From: Litchfieldia sinesaloumensis
Lineage (GTDB): Bacteria > Bacillota > Bacilli > Bacillales > Bacillaceae_L
DNA: 64,000 nt
Assembly: GCF_900156865.1 (NCBI RefSeq)
Contig: NZ_LT732529.1
Coordinates: forward strand, 4,133,073 to 4,197,072
Direction: 5' to 3'
Below, piece by piece: positions 28,152-37,996 of this stretch; the stretch's first letter is position 1, and the number at the start of each line of letters is the position of its first letter. The notes beneath the pieces were generated by a model. It saw only the letters and a program-made list of their open reading frames with translations, had not been told where the DNA came from and made no database searches. The position numbers and the translations under genes were made by a program.

Positions 28152-29489
28152 ATGGGAAGAACGATTACAAAGGAAGAAATCTTACGCATCGCAAGTGAGG
28201 AGAATGTACGCTTTATTCGCTTACAGTTCACAGATTTATTCGGTATTATCAAGAATGTAGAAATCCCGTTAAGTCAATTGAAAAAAGCCCTAGATAATCA
28301 AATGATGTTTGATGGTTCTTCGATTGAAGGATTTGTAAGAATAGAAGAATCTGATATGTACCTATATCCTGACTTAAATACATGGTTAATCTTTCCTTGG
28401 AGTGCAGAGGAAAGTAAGATTGCCCGCCTAATCTGTGATGTGTATCTACCAGACGGGACACCGTTCCCTGGTGACCCAAGAGGCGTTTTGAAAAGAGTAT
28501 TAAGTGAAGCAAACTCACTAGGTTTTACAGCAATGAATGTTGGACCTGAACCAGAGTTTTTCTTATTCAAGACCGATCAAAATGGAGATCCAACTATGGA
28601 GCTTAACGATAATGGGGGTTATTTTGACCTTGCCCCTACAGACCTTGGTGAAAACTGTCGACGAGATATAGTCCTTACATTAGAGGATATGGGCTTTGAA
28701 ATCGAGGCATCTCACCACGAAGTAGCTCCTGGACAACATGAGATTGATTTCAAGTACTCTGATGCCGTTCATGCAGCCGACCAAATTCAAACCTTCAAAT
28801 TAGTTGTGAAAAATATCGCGAGAAAGCACGGTCTACATGCAACCTTTATGCCTAAACCACTATATGGCGTGAATGGTTCAGGGATGCACTGTCACCAATC
28901 ACTGTTCCGTGGGAATGAAAATGCCTTCTATGACGAGAGTGATGAATTAGGTTTAAGTGTAACAGCAAAGCAATACTTAGCTGGAATTCTAAAGCATGCA
29001 CATAGTTTTGCTGCTATCACAAACCCAACCGTGAACTCGTATAAGCGTTTAGTTCCTGGATATGAAGCACCAAGCTATATCGCATGGTCAGCTAAGAATC
29101 GTAGTCCACTAGTTCGTGTACCAGCAAGTAGAGGCTTAAGCACACGTATTGAACTAAGAAATCCAGATCCGTCTGCTAACCCTTATCTAGCATTAGCTGT
29201 TATGCTTGCTGCAGGGCTAGATGGAATTAGAAATGAACTTACACTAAGTGATCCAGTTAATCTAAATATCTATCATATGGCAGATGAAGAAATGGCAGAG
29301 TTAGGAATCCAAAGCCTTCCAGAAAACTTAAAAGAGGCAATTACAGCTTTCGCTAAAAATGAATTACTGGTAAGTTCACTAGGCGAGCACATCAGTACCC
29401 ACTTTATCGAAGCAAAACGAATCGAATGGGACCAATTCCGTACACAAGTCGATGTATGGGAAAGAGACCAATACTTGACACTATACTAA
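28152..29489 (+). CDS. glnA: Glutamine synthetase type I
   Basis: 445 residues. It makes glutamine from glutamate, ammonia and ATP. Motifs: FDGSSIEGF near 55, [11 protein letters not shown] near 128, [12 protein letters not shown] near 237 (metal and ammonia site), [13 protein letters not shown] near 296 and [18 protein letters not shown] near 335. No Tyr-adenylylation loop was noted, as usual in Bacillus. The gene is next to gltAB but is not preceded by glnR, unlike the B. subtilis glnRA operon, so it may be a second glnA copy or a relocated one. Start ATG 28152 follows AAGGAGGAATT. Confidence 0.96.
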   Translation: MGRTITKEEILRIASEENVRFIRLQFTDLFGIIKNVEIPLSQLKKALDNQMMFDGSSIEGFVRIEESDMYLYPDLNTWLIFPWSAEESKIARLICDVYLPDGTPFPGDPRGVLKRVLSEANSLGFTAMNVGPEPEFFLFKTDQNGDPTMELNDNGGYFDLAPTDLGENCRRDIVLTLEDMGFEIEASHHEVAPGQHEIDFKYSDAVHAADQIQTFKLVVKNIARKHGLHATFMPKPLYGVNGSGMHCHQSLFRGNENAFYDESDELGLSVTAKQYLAGILKHAHSFAAITNPTVNSYKRLVPGYEAPSYIAWSAKNRSPLVRVPASRGLSTRIELRNPDPSANPYLALAVMLAAGLDGIRNELTLSDPVNLNIYHMADEEMAELGIQSLPENLKEAITAFAKNELLVSSLGEHISTHFIEAKRIEWDQFRTQVDVWERDQYLTLY

Positions 29490-29523
29490 ACCGCATGGAT
29501 CATAACCTAAATAATGATTGGGT

Positions 29524-29553
29524 ACCCCCGACACAGAATCGTGACGGGGGTTT
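29524..29553 (+). terminator. Terminator after glnA
   Basis: ACCCCCG / CGGGGGT arms around a 14-base loop, weak T run after. Confidence 0.7.
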
Positions 29554-29667
29554 CAAATGTTTGATTAAGAAAATAAATCCAATATAGCCTATCAAACACA
29601 TATTTTGTTAATTAGGAAATTGAGGTATAATGTAAAATGATTCAATAGTTGAAAGTGAGTGTTCAAG

Positions 29668-30387
29668 ATGGGACGTAAATGGAACAATATTAAAGAAAAG
29701 AAAGCGTCAAAGGATGCAAACACTAGTAGAATCTACGCAAAATTTGGACGTGAAATCTATGTTGCAGCAAGACAGGGCGAACCAGATCCTGAGCTAAATC
29801 AACATCTAAAAGTCGTTCTTGAGCGTGCAAAAACATATAATGTACCAAGAGCAATCATTGACCGTGCGATTGAAAAAGCAAAAGGCGGCTCTGAAGAAAA
29901 CTTTGATGAGCTTCGCTATGAAGGCTTTGGGCCAAACGGATCAATGGTTATTGTTGATGCATTAACGAATAACGTGAACCGTACAGCCTCCGAGGTGCGT
30001 GCAGCATTCGGAAAAAATGGAGGAAACATGGGTGTCAGCGGTTCAGTAGCCTATATGTTTGATGCAACTGCGGTATTCGGTGTTGAAGGAAAGTCGGAAG
30101 AAGAAGTACTTGAATTGCTGATGGAAGCAGATTTAGACGTTCGAGATATTATTGAAGAAGAAGAATCTGTCATCGTCTACGCTGAGCCAGATCAATTCCA
30201 TGCTATTCAAGAAGCATTTAAGAACGCAGGAATTACTGAATTTACAGTAGCAGAATTAACAATGCTTGCGCAGAACGATGTAACACTTCCAGAAGATGCA
30301 CAAGCAAAATTCGAAAAGATGATTGACGCACTAGAAGACCTAGAAGACGTACGCCAAGTCTACCACAACGTTGACTTAGGGGAATAA
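29668..30387 (+). CDS. yeeI: YebC/PmpR-family protein, YeeI type
   Basis: 239 residues starting [16 protein letters not shown], the characteristic N-terminus of the B. subtilis YeeI branch. The family was long annotated as DNA-binding regulators; recent work on YebC proteins points to a role at ribosomes stalled on proline-rich sequences. Helical N-terminal domain with [20 protein letters not shown], then two alpha/beta domains. ATG 29668 matches the family start; the frame three codons longer (29659) is not needed. Monocistronic with its own terminator. Confidence 0.92.
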   Translation: MGRKWNNIKEKKASKDANTSRIYAKFGREIYVAARQGEPDPELNQHLKVVLERAKTYNVPRAIIDRAIEKAKGGSEENFDELRYEGFGPNGSMVIVDALTNNVNRTASEVRAAFGKNGGNMGVSGSVAYMFDATAVFGVEGKSEEEVLELLMEADLDVRDIIEEEESVIVYAEPDQFHAIQEAFKNAGITEFTVAELTMLAQNDVTLPEDAQAKFEKMIDALEDLEDVRQVYHNVDLGE

Positions 30388-30399
30388 CGAACAAATCGA

Positions 30400-30430
30400 C
30401 AGACCTTATCCGATAAGGTCTGCTTTTTTT
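30400..30430 (+). terminator. Terminator after yeeI
   Basis: CAGACCTTAT-CCG-ATAAGGTCTG, then T tract. Confidence 0.92.
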
Positions 30431-30600
30431 ATGAGTAAGTCCTTATCTATGATAGTTTATCGCGAAAATTCCTCAGGTTCCGAAACTTTCAACTTATTAA
30501 TGCGTATGAATACTACGAAGTACAAAAGTATAATACATAAAAGGATTCTGTCGTTTTTTCTAGAATTATAGGGTTATAGATAAAAGGGGAGGGATTGGGA

Positions 30601-32178
30601 ATGACAATTGAACAATTTTTAGAGGAACAAAATAAAGCCATTCGCGAATTACATATCAACAGTGCTGAAGCTTCATGGATGGCGGCTACCACTGGAGACG
30701 ACGTGTGGAATACAAAATCTGCAGAGGCGGATACAGCGTATAATGTTTATTTTTCCAATGGAGAGCGTTTCGAAGAAGTAAAAAAATATCTTAAGCAAAC
30801 AACGGATCCCGTACAAAAACGTCAGCTTGAACTTTTATATTCGAATATGTTGGAAAATCAACTTCCAGAAGATAAATTGAAGGAAATGGTTCAACTTTCA
30901 ACAGAATTAGTTGGTGTGTTTAACACATTCCGCGCAACATTAGATGGGAAACAGGTATCGGAAAACGATGTGCGTCAAATCTTAATTAAGAGCAATGACC
31001 TTGAACTAAGGGAACAAGCTTGGCATGCAAGTAAGCAAATCGCAGTAGAAATCGAAGAAAAATTACTAACACTTGTGAAAAAACGGAACGAAGCGGCTTC
31101 TTCATTAGGGTTTGATAACTTTCACCAAATGAGTTTCGCAACTCAGGAACTAGACCGGGAGGAAATCTTTTCGATTTTTACAAAGTTAAAAGAACTTTCG
31201 GATGAGCCTTTCCGTCAGGTAAAACAGGAATTGGATGAGGAGCTTGCGGAACGCTTTGGGATTAAAATAGAGGAACTACGTCCATGGCATTATGCAGATC
31301 CATTTTTCCAAGAAGCGCCCCCGTCAAAGGAATTGGACTTAGACCCATTTTATGATGGGAAGAATCTTGAGGAATTGACAACTCAGACATTTACGAAAAT
31401 GGGTATGGATATTACGGATATGCTTGAAAAGAGCGATTTGTACCCAAGAGAAAAGAAGAACCAGCATGCTTTCTGTACGGATATTGATCGCGACGGTGAT
31501 GTCCGTGTATTAAGCAATAATGTACCATCTGATTACTGGTCTAACACGATGCTACATGAATATGGGCATGCAGTGTATTTCAAATATATTGACCGAAGCT
31601 TACCGTTCCTACTACGCAGTCCAGCGCATATCTTGACTACTGAAGCAATAGCGATGTTATATGGTCGTTTCGGTAAGAATCCAGAATGGCTTCAGCAGTT
31701 CTTAGGATTGGACCAAGAGCAGGTGAATGAATTAAGGCCGGTTATTGATAAGTCTTTACGTCGTCAAATGTTGATAGCGGGTCGTTGGATTATGACGTTT
31801 GTTTTCTTCGAGCGTGAGCTTTACGAAAATCCAGACCAAGATTTAAACACTTTATGGTGGAAGATTGTTAATGAAGTTCAGTTCTTAACGCCACCTGAGA
31901 ATCAAGATTATCCACATTGGGCTGCGAAAATCCATTTTACATTAGCGCCTGTGTACTACCAAAATTATTTATTAGGGGAATTAACGACGTCTCAACTGCA
32001 GCGCTACATTGAAGAGAATATTTCGAAGGACCTCTTTACTGAAAAGGTGGGAGAATTCTTACTGAATGATTTCTTTAAGCCTGGTGCGTTGTATAATTGG
32101 AATGAAAAAATCGAAAGAGCGACTGGTGAAAAACTTAATCCACAGCATTTTGTAGATCAGTTTGTTACAGTAAAATAA
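30601..32178 (+). CDS. Zinc metallopeptidase, M2/M3 (oligopeptidase-like) family
   Basis: 525 residues, cytoplasmic, almost all helical. The zinc motif MLHEYGHAVYFKY (HExxH) is near residue 317, with a third ligand Glu in LTTEAIAMLYG about 28 residues later, as in gluzincins. Late His/Tyr residues (HFTLAPVYYQNYLLGEL near 442-458) fit the substrate-binding segment of this family. It probably degrades short peptides. ATG 30601 follows GGGGAGGGATTGGG; two codons upstream are also open. The closest named family is uncertain between M2 (ACE-like) and M3. Confidence 0.85.
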   Translation: MTIEQFLEEQNKAIRELHINSAEASWMAATTGDDVWNTKSAEADTAYNVYFSNGERFEEVKKYLKQTTDPVQKRQLELLYSNMLENQLPEDKLKEMVQLSTELVGVFNTFRATLDGKQVSENDVRQILIKSNDLELREQAWHASKQIAVEIEEKLLTLVKKRNEAASSLGFDNFHQMSFATQELDREEIFSIFTKLKELSDEPFRQVKQELDEELAERFGIKIEELRPWHYADPFFQEAPPSKELDLDPFYDGKNLEELTTQTFTKMGMDITDMLEKSDLYPREKKNQHAFCTDIDRDGDVRVLSNNVPSDYWSNTMLHEYGHAVYFKYIDRSLPFLLRSPAHILTTEAIAMLYGRFGKNPEWLQQFLGLDQEQVNELRPVIDKSLRRQMLIAGRWIMTFVFFERELYENPDQDLNTLWWKIVNEVQFLTPPENQDYPHWAAKIHFTLAPVYYQNYLLGELTTSQLQRYIEENISKDLFTEKVGEFLLNDFFKPGALYNWNEKIERATGEKLNPQHFVDQFVTVK

Positions 32179-32180
32179 GA

Positions 32181-32207
32181 ATGAGAGAGACTTTCTCTCA
32201 TTTTTTT
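32181..32207 (+). terminator. Terminator after the metallopeptidase
   Basis: ATGAGAGAGA-CT-TTCTCTCAT stem, then seven T residues. Confidence 0.9.
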
Positions 32208-32301
32208 GTCTTTATTAAGAAAAGATTCCAACTTCTGTGAACCCTAAAGTTTAGGTTCAAGTACGTCGTGGCGCAATTTTACAAAAAGGAGGAGAGGGTA
32301 G

Positions 32302-32451
32302 ATGTTCTCTTTTTTTGGTACGAAATGTGCAATCTGTAATAGGAAAATAAAGCCTTTGCGAAAGTATGTCAATGACAAAGGGGATACAATAAAGGTGTGC
32401 ATTCCTTGTTCTGAATATGCGGAGCGAAGGGCATACAAAATTCGAAGGTAA
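32302..32451 (+). CDS. Small zinc-ribbon protein with two CxxC pairs
   Basis: 49 residues: MFSFFGTKCAICNRKI, then about 20 polar residues, then VCIPCSEYAERRAYKIRR. Two CxxC pairs (Cys9/12 and Cys33/36) would bind one zinc. A strong AAAGGAGGAGAG ribosome site lies upstream, and the gene ends 16 bases before a small HTH gene, so a two-gene unit is likely. Possibly nucleic-acid binding given the basic tail. It does not correspond to a gene I can name. Confidence 0.72.
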   Translation: MFSFFGTKCAICNRKIKPLRKYVNDKGDTIKVCIPCSEYAERRAYKIRR

Positions 32452-32467
32452 AGAAGGATGAGGTAGG

Positions 32468-32698
32468 TTGTATTTAACAGTAGCAGAAACAGCAGATTAT
32501 TTATCAATCCCGGAAGAGTTGGTGAAAAAGCTCATTCAGGAAAAAAAAGTGCGTGCACTTTTTGATGGAGAGCAGTACCTTTTGAACAAAGACCAATTTA
32601 ACACAACAGTAGAACAAATAGAAAAGTACAAAAAACTCTACGAGGAATGGCTAAACGAACCCATCCCCGAAGACATCGACATCAAAGACGAAGACTAA
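32468..32698 (+). CDS. Excisionase-type (MerR-like) HTH protein
   Basis: 76 residues. The N-terminal 50 form a helix-turn-helix of the excisionase/HTH_17 type (LTVAETADYLSIPEELVKKL, then VRALFDGEQYLLNKDQF). The tail is a short helix and an acidic end (EPIPEDIDIKDED). TTG 32468 follows AGGATGAGGTAGG. No integrase or att site is nearby, so a mobile-element origin is not supported; a regulator or adaptor paired with the zinc-ribbon protein is a better guess. Confidence 0.75.
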   Translation: MYLTVAETADYLSIPEELVKKLIQEKKVRALFDGEQYLLNKDQFNTTVEQIEKYKKLYEEWLNEPIPEDIDIKDED

Positions 32699-32767
32699 TG
32701 GGACACAGGGACAGGTCCCTCGTCCCACCATATTGGTACAGGGACAGGGGAACTTTCCCTCTGTCCA
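32699..32767. repeat. GGGACAGG-type palindromic repeat, copy 1
   Basis: Starts TGGGACACAGGGACAGG and ends TTTCCCTCTGTCCA, with CGTCCCACCATA in the middle. The outer arms pair into a long hairpin. Same element as 37237-37307 and 39899-39967. It sits between convergent genes. Confidence 0.85.
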
Positions 32768-32768
32768 A

Positions 32769-33725
32769 TTAATATCCCTTTTTGTAATCGACTACATTCT
32801 TTGGCAGGATTCCACCTTGGATATAGCTCTTGAGATTTGGGATAAAGATGTCCTCAATGACACGTTTTGTGTAATATTCAGTTGAACCCGACGTATGAGG
32901 CGTTACGATTACATTCTCAAACTCCCATAATGGGCTATTCTCGGGTAGCGGTTCCTTTGCGAATACATCCAAACCAGCACCCGCAATCTCTTCAGTACGG
33001 AGAGCCTCAATTAGATTGTCTTCAACAACAATTTCTCCTCGTCCAATATTAATGAAGAACGCAGATGATTTCATTAACTTAAACTCCTCAGCACCAAATA
33101 AATGATGGGTCTCATCTGTCAAAGGCAGTGAAACAACGACATAGTCACAACGGGGCAATACCTTTGAGAGCTGGTCTGTTGTATACATTTCATCAACGAA
33201 TTCTTCTTCTCGGTCAGAGTGCCGAACACCAAGCACTGTCATTCCAAATGCTTTTGCAATCTTGGCAGTCTCCTTGCCGATATGCCCTACACCAATGATC
33301 CCAACAGTTTTTCCGTGTATTTCGAGCTTCATATCAGCATGATGCCACTTTTTCTCCTGTTGATTTCGAACATATGTATGAATTTTCCTAGTTAAACCGA
33401 GCATTAATGCGAAAATGGTTTCTGAAATTGGAAACGCATGAACCCCATTTGCACTTGTAAGTTGAATCTTTTTCTTTTCCATTTCCTCAAGAGGCATGCT
33501 ATTTACACCCGCGCTCCAGCTTTGAAGCCACCGTAGCTTTGAATCAGTTGATATGCAGCGCTCTGCAATTTCTTTTTTCCAGCCTACAATCACCTCTGCA
33601 TCATTTAAATGCTCTAACCAAATGGATGAATCACGACCGGCAACAATCTCCCAGTTTGGAACAATGGTTTTGAGTTGCTCCAAATGCTCATTGTCGATAT
33701 CTTGTGTAATAACCAATTTTGACAT
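32769..33725 (-). CDS. D-isomer 2-hydroxyacid dehydrogenase family protein
   Basis: 318 residues, NAD-dependent oxidoreductase. The Rossmann motif TVGIIGVGHIGKETAK is near residue 135. The catalytic Arg is in FINIGRGEIV, the Glu in DVFAKEPLPENSPLW, and the His in VIVTPHTSG near 280. ATG 33725 (MSKLVITQDID) follows a GGGGG ribosome site; the frame 13 codons longer has none. Substrate unknown (glyoxylate/hydroxypyruvate or a 2-oxo acid are typical). No serine-biosynthesis neighbours, and no ACT domain, so it is not SerA. Confidence 0.88.
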   Translation of the reverse strand: MSKLVITQDIDNEHLEQLKTIVPNWEIVAGRDSSIWLEHLNDAEVIVGWKKEIAERCISTDSKLRWLQSWSAGVNSMPLEEMEKKKIQLTSANGVHAFPISETIFALMLGLTRKIHTYVRNQQEKKWHHADMKLEIHGKTVGIIGVGHIGKETAKIAKAFGMTVLGVRHSDREEEFVDEMYTTDQLSKVLPRCDYVVVSLPLTDETHHLFGAEEFKLMKSSAFFINIGRGEIVVEDNLIEALRTEEIAGAGLDVFAKEPLPENSPLWEFENVIVTPHTSGSTEYYTKRVIEDIFIPNLKSYIQGGILPKNVVDYKKGY

Positions 33726-33823
33726 GTTAAGCCCCCATTCTGAGTTTTTGTTTATTTTTATCATAGTATAGACTGGTTCAGTTTACCAGTGGGCATAAGG
33801 AAGGCTAACATAACAAATTTACT

Positions 33824-33848
33824 GGAACTCTACGTATTTGTGAGTTCC
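33824..33848. other. Hairpin in the 376-base gap before pflB
   Basis: GGAACTC / GAGTTCC arms, 11-base loop, no T tract. The rest of the gap from 33726 holds the FNR/Rex-like site and pfl promoter; no gene is seen. Confidence 0.4.
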
Positions 33849-33967
33849 TTGGGATTATTGAAAAATGTTGATGTCCAACTAAGTAAGAGTCTTTCAGGCT
33901 GACCCTTGCAGCCCCAATTTTGACAAACTAGTGAAGGAAATATGGCTTAAATGTTAACTTTATCAAC

Positions 33968-34012
33968 TTGTGAAATAATTCACATGACAAACACTTAGAC
34001 TCATAGTATGAT
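33968..34012 (+). promoter_or_regulatory. pflBA promoter with FNR-type (or Rex-like) box
   Basis: TTGTGAAATAATTCACAT at 33968-33985 contains TGTGA-AATAAT-TCACA, a perfect Crp/Fnr site. A TATGAT minus-10 lies at 34007-34012. The box centre (33976.5) is 35.5 bases from the end of the minus-10, putting it near -41.5. The same sequence fits the Rex operator (TTGTGAA-N4-TTCACAA) with one mismatch, so dual control by redox regulators is possible. Confidence 0.75.
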
Positions 34013-34101
34013 AGATTTGTAAGGAAGTTTGTTCAGTAGTGAGCAAACAAAGCACTTAACTAAACATATAACTGAAAACCTTTTAATGGAGGTCATTGAA
34101 A

Positions 34102-36330
34102 ATGAAAGCATGGACTGGATTTAAAGAGGGAAACTGGCAAAAAGAAATAGATGTACGCAACTTTATTCTTGAGAATTTTACTCCTTATAGTGGAGATGAT
34201 TCATTTTTAGAAGGACCAACGAAGGAAACAAATCTTCTATGGGATCAAGTAATGGAACTAACAAAGCAGGAGCGCGACAATGGCGGAGTCCTTGATATGG
34301 ATACAAAGGTTGTATCTACGATTACTTCTCATGGTCCTGGTTACCTAGACCCAGAAAAGGAGAAAGTGGTAGGTTTCCAAACGGATAAACCATTTAAACG
34401 TTCCCTTCAGCCTTTTGGTGGAATTAGAATGGCTATAGATTCAGCTAGATCATATGGATTTGAAATTGATGAAGAAATTGTGAAGATTTTTACGGAATAC
34501 CGTAAAACACATAACCAAGGTGTGTTTGATGCGTATACGCCGGAAATGAAACTGGCGAGAAAAGCCGGTATCATCACTGGATTACCTGATGCGTATGGTC
34601 GCGGAAGAATCATTGGGGATTATCGTAGAGTGGCCCTCTATGGTGTTGACCGTTTAATCGAGGATAAGAAGAAAGACCTGCTAGAAACAGGAAACGGCAC
34701 TATGACAGATGACGTCATACGTGACAGAGAAGAGCTTTCTGAACAAATTCGCTCTTTACAGGAATTGAAGGAGCTTGCTGTTTCATATGGTTATGATATC
34801 TCTGGTCCAGCAACAAATGCGAAGGAAGCGTTTCAATGGTTATATTTCGCATATTTAGCTGCAATTAAAGAACAGAACGGAGCTGCAATGAGCTTAGGCC
34901 GTGTGTCTACATTCCTAGATATCTATATTGAAAGAGATCTAGCTGCTGGTGTTTTAACAGAACAAGAAGCGCAGGAAATCGTAGACCACTTTGTTATGAA
35001 GCTACGACTTGTTAAGTTTGCAAGAACACCAGACTACAATGAGCTATTTAGTGGTGACCCTACTTGGGTAACTGAATCACTTGCAGGTGTTACCGTTGAT
35101 GGTCGACCATTGGTTACAAAGAACTCTTTCCGTTTCTTGCATACATTAGATAATTTAGGACCAGCACCAGAACCAAACCTAACTGTACTTTGGTCTGTAA
35201 AATTACCTGAAAACTATAAGAAGTATTGTGCAAAGATGTCTATAAAAACAAGCTCCATTCAATATGAAAATGATGACATAATGCGTGAAACATATGGAGA
35301 CGACTATGGTATTGCATGTTGTGTATCTGCGATGGCAATAGGGAAACAAATGCAATTCTTCGGAGCGAGAGCAAATCTAGCAAAAGCCCTACTTTACGCA
35401 GTTAACGGCGGAATTGATGAAAAGCTCAAAATCCAAGTGGGTCCAACATACGCTCCAATCACTTCTGAGTATTTAGAGTATGAGGAAGTCATTCAAAAAT
35501 ATGATTTGATGCTTGAATGGCTTGCAGGGCTATATGTAAACACATTAAACATCATTCACTATATGCACGATAAATACAGCTATGAACGCTTAGAAATGGC
35601 GCTTCATGACCGAGAAATTCTACGTACCATGGCTTGTGGGATAGCGGGGTTATCAGTTGTTGCTGACTCCCTAAGTGCAATTAAATATGCTAAAGTAAAA
35701 ACAATTCGTGATGAAAATGGAATTGTTGTAGATTATGAGATTGAAGGGGATTTCCCGAAATACGGTAACAATGATGATCGTGTAGATGACATTGCGGTAG
35801 ACCTTGTGAAAATCTTTATGAACAAAATTAAAAAGCATAAGACATATCGTAACTCTGTACACACTCAATCGATTTTAACGATTACTTCTAATGTTGTGTA
35901 CGGGAAAAAGACAGGTAACACACCTGATGGACGTAAAGCGGGAGAGCCGTTTGCACCAGGAGCAAACCCACTTCACGGCCGTGACACAAAAGGTACACTT
36001 GCATCTTTAAGCTCTGTGGCAAAGCTACCATATGAGTACGCATTAGATGGTATCTCAAACACATTCTCAATCGTTCCGAAGGCTTTAGGAAGAGAGGAAG
36101 AAACCAGAATTAGTAATCTAGCAGGATTACTAGATGGATATGCAATTAAAAAAGGACATCATCTGAATGTGAACGTCTTTGACAGAGAAACATTAATGGA
36201 TGCAATGGAACATCCAGAGCTTTATCCACAATTAACGATTCGTGTATCAGGATATGCTGTTAATTTTATAAAACTAACTAGAGAACAACAAATTGATGTG
36301 ATTAACCGAACTTTCCACGAAAGTATGTAA
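34102..36330 (+). CDS. pflB: Pyruvate formate-lyase PflB
   Basis: 742 residues. Glycyl-radical enzyme splitting pyruvate with CoA into acetyl-CoA and formate during fermentation. The active-site Cys pair is in [14 protein letters not shown] near 413. The glycyl-radical loop, [10 protein letters not shown], is near residue 715. ATG 34102 follows GGAGGTCATTGAAA; a TTG two codons earlier is in frame but less likely. B. subtilis lacks pfl, so this marks a mixed-acid-capable relative. The activase gene follows. Confidence 0.97.
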   Translation: MKAWTGFKEGNWQKEIDVRNFILENFTPYSGDDSFLEGPTKETNLLWDQVMELTKQERDNGGVLDMDTKVVSTITSHGPGYLDPEKEKVVGFQTDKPFKRSLQPFGGIRMAIDSARSYGFEIDEEIVKIFTEYRKTHNQGVFDAYTPEMKLARKAGIITGLPDAYGRGRIIGDYRRVALYGVDRLIEDKKKDLLETGNGTMTDDVIRDREELSEQIRSLQELKELAVSYGYDISGPATNAKEAFQWLYFAYLAAIKEQNGAAMSLGRVSTFLDIYIERDLAAGVLTEQEAQEIVDHFVMKLRLVKFARTPDYNELFSGDPTWVTESLAGVTVDGRPLVTKNSFRFLHTLDNLGPAPEPNLTVLWSVKLPENYKKYCAKMSIKTSSIQYENDDIMRETYGDDYGIACCVSAMAIGKQMQFFGARANLAKALLYAVNGGIDEKLKIQVGPTYAPITSEYLEYEEVIQKYDLMLEWLAGLYVNTLNIIHYMHDKYSYERLEMALHDREILRTMACGIAGLSVVADSLSAIKYAKVKTIRDENGIVVDYEIEGDFPKYGNNDDRVDDIAVDLVKIFMNKIKKHKTYRNSVHTQSILTITSNVVYGKKTGNTPDGRKAGEPFAPGANPLHGRDTKGTLASLSSVAKLPYEYALDGISNTFSIVPKALGREEETRISNLAGLLDGYAIKKGHHLNVNVFDRETLMDAMEHPELYPQLTIRVSGYAVNFIKLTREQQIDVINRTFHESM

Positions 36331-36336
36331 GTTAAA

Positions 36337-36481
36337 GCCTCCGGCGGATGTCACAGATTGTAAAAGGAAATTTTGCGCGCATAAGATCAAAGACTAAAAG
36401 CACCACATCCTGTGGCAACGTCTTTGTGACCCACATCGTGTGGGCCTAAAATCTGGACGCAAATACGCCAAGGCGCATTTG
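36337..36481. repeat. Hairpin-rich intergenic element between pflB and pflA
   Basis: Consecutive small hairpins: CCACATCCTGTGG, CCCACATCGTGTGGG, and CAAATACGCC-AA-GGCGCATTTG at the 3' end. No open frame. The modular build suggests a dispersed repeat, although only this copy is in the window. It may also set relative levels of PflB and PflA. Confidence 0.6.
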
Positions 36482-36508
36482 ATATAAGAAAAGAGGAGGA
36501 CGAAAAGC

Positions 36509-37234
36509 ATGAACGGACGCATTCATTCCATCGAAACCTGTGGTACGCTAGACGGACCGGGGCTACGTTATGTCATATTTACTCAGGGGTGTTTGCTCCG
36601 TTGTCAGTTTTGTCATAACCCAGATACTTGGAAATTAAATATGGGGAAGGAAATGAGTGTTTCAAAGATCATCAATGATATCAAAACCTATCTTCCCTTT
36701 TTCCAAGCATCAGGAGGCGGTGTAACCGTTAGTGGTGGTGAGCCCCTGCTTCAATTAGACTTTTTAATTGAACTTTTTACAGAATGTAAGAAGTTGGGTA
36801 TTCACACTACAATTGATAGCTCTGGCGGTTGCTTTACACGTGCTCCTCATTTTATGGAAAAATTAGAGGAGTTGCTCCCACTTACTGATTTGATTTTACT
36901 AGATATTAAGGAAATTGACCCAGTGAAGCATAAGGAATTAACGGGCTTAAGCAACGAACATATTCTTGATTTTGCACAGTATTTATCAGAGAAAAAGATT
37001 CCTGTTTGGATCCGCCATGTGTTGGTCCCAACAATAAGTGATAATGATGAAGATTTAATGGAGTTATCTGCGTTTATCAAAACCTTAAACAATGTGAAAA
37101 AAATTGAGATTCTCCCATACCACAAACTAGGAATCTACAAATGGGAAAGCCTAGGTCTCGAATACAAACTCAAAAACGTAGAACCACCAAACGAAGAACG
37201 AGTAAAAAACGCAGAAAAAATCCTCCAAGTTTAA
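36509..37234 (+). CDS. pflA: Pyruvate formate-lyase activating enzyme PflA
   Basis: 241-residue radical SAM enzyme that installs the glycyl radical on PflB. The [4Fe-4S] motif is CLLRCQFC near residues 29-36, inside [20 protein letters not shown]. Then [11 protein letters not shown] (SAM-binding GGE) near 78, and the conserved [16 protein letters not shown] near the C-terminus. ATG 36509 follows AAGAGGAGGACGAAAAGC. Confidence 0.96.
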   Translation: MNGRIHSIETCGTLDGPGLRYVIFTQGCLLRCQFCHNPDTWKLNMGKEMSVSKIINDIKTYLPFFQASGGGVTVSGGEPLLQLDFLIELFTECKKLGIHTTIDSSGGCFTRAPHFMEKLEELLPLTDLILLDIKEIDPVKHKELTGLSNEHILDFAQYLSEKKIPVWIRHVLVPTISDNDEDLMELSAFIKTLNNVKKIEILPYHKLGIYKWESLGLEYKLKNVEPPNEERVKNAEKILQV

Positions 37235-37236
37235 TC

Positions 37237-37307
37237 TGGGACAAGGGGACAGGTTCCGCGTCCCACCATATATATTTACAGGGACAATGAACCTGTCCCT
37301 CTGTCCA
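37237..37307. repeat. GGGACAGG-type palindromic repeat, copy 2
   Basis: TGGGACAAGGGGACAGGTTC pairs with GAACCTGTCCCTCTGTCC, around CGCGTCCCACCATA. Lies just after pflA. Confidence 0.88.
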
Positions 37308-37411
37308 CTAGCATGAAATTCTATCCAGAATTTCATGCTTTTTTTTTGGAAAAGGAGGTTTTTCCCCTTCAAGTAAGAATTCTAGATAGATAATAATTTT
37401 ATTAAATAGTT

Positions 37412-37437
37412 TGAAACAAAAGTGATTATGAAACGAC
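37412..37437 (+). promoter_or_regulatory. ECF-type promoter of the sigma/anti-sigma pair
   Basis: TGAAAC at 37412-37417, 16-base spacer, CGAC at 37434-37437. This is the layout used by Bacillus ECF sigma factors (SigX/SigW type), so autoregulation is expected. Confidence 0.7.
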
Positions 37438-37462
37438 TTATTCTTGGATAGGGGGCGAGGCT

Positions 37463-37996
37463 TTGGACAACGAATCGTTTAATATTGAGGAAATTTATGA
37501 CATGTATCACCGAGACGTTTATCATTTTGCACTATTTTATACAAATAATCGACAGGAAGCAGAAGATATTACACAGGAAACCTTTATTAAAATTATGAAA
37601 AACATAGGAAGTCTGCAAAATTCGGATAAAATGAGGACTTGGATTTTCTCGATAGTAAAGCATACGGCAATTGATCTTAAACGAAAACAAAGGTTTATTC
37701 AATTTCTACCAGACTGGATTTATGAAAAGGAAACAGGAGAAGCTACACCTGAAAAAAGGGCAATTCAAAAGGATGAATGGGAAGAACTTCAGGAAGCGCT
37801 AATTAAATTAAAGCCTTCCTATCGATCCGTGATTATATTACGAGGGCTAAAAGAATTAACTATTAAGGAAACAGCTGAAATCATGGGATGCAGTGAAAGG
37901 AAAGTAAGAGTGGATTTTCACAGAGCAATTCAACAAATGAAAAAGCATGTTCAGGTAGATGAAGAAGGGTGGGATCTCAATGAACAATCAAAATGA
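37463..37996 (+). CDS. ECF-family RNA polymerase sigma factor
   Basis: 177 residues. Region 2 is near 10-75 (YHFALFYTNNRQEAEDITQETFIKI), and region 4 near 110-165 (LKPSYRSVIILRGLKELTIKETAEIMGCSERKVRVDFHRAI). TTG 37463 follows GGGGGCGAGG. The upstream TGAAAC-N16-CGAC suggests it transcribes its own gene. The next gene overlaps and encodes a likely anti-sigma factor. Target stress unknown; by analogy with SigX/SigM/YlaC-type factors, envelope stress is plausible. Confidence 0.92.
   Translation: MDNESFNIEEIYDMYHRDVYHFALFYTNNRQEAEDITQETFIKIMKNIGSLQNSDKMRTWIFSIVKHTAIDLKRKQRFIQFLPDWIYEKETGEATPEKRAIQKDEWEELQEALIKLKPSYRSVIILRGLKELTIKETAEIMGCSERKVRVDFHRAIQQMKKHVQVDEEGWDLNEQSK

Noticed and set aside
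32468..32698. Excisionase marking a prophage or integrative element
   Set aside because: No integrase, att repeats or phage genes in the neighbourhood; base composition matches the surroundings.
33968..33985. Rex-only interpretation of the pflB upstream palindrome
   Set aside because: Fits Rex with one mismatch, but the exact spacing to the minus-10 shared with two other FNR-type promoters favours FNR; kept only as an alternative.
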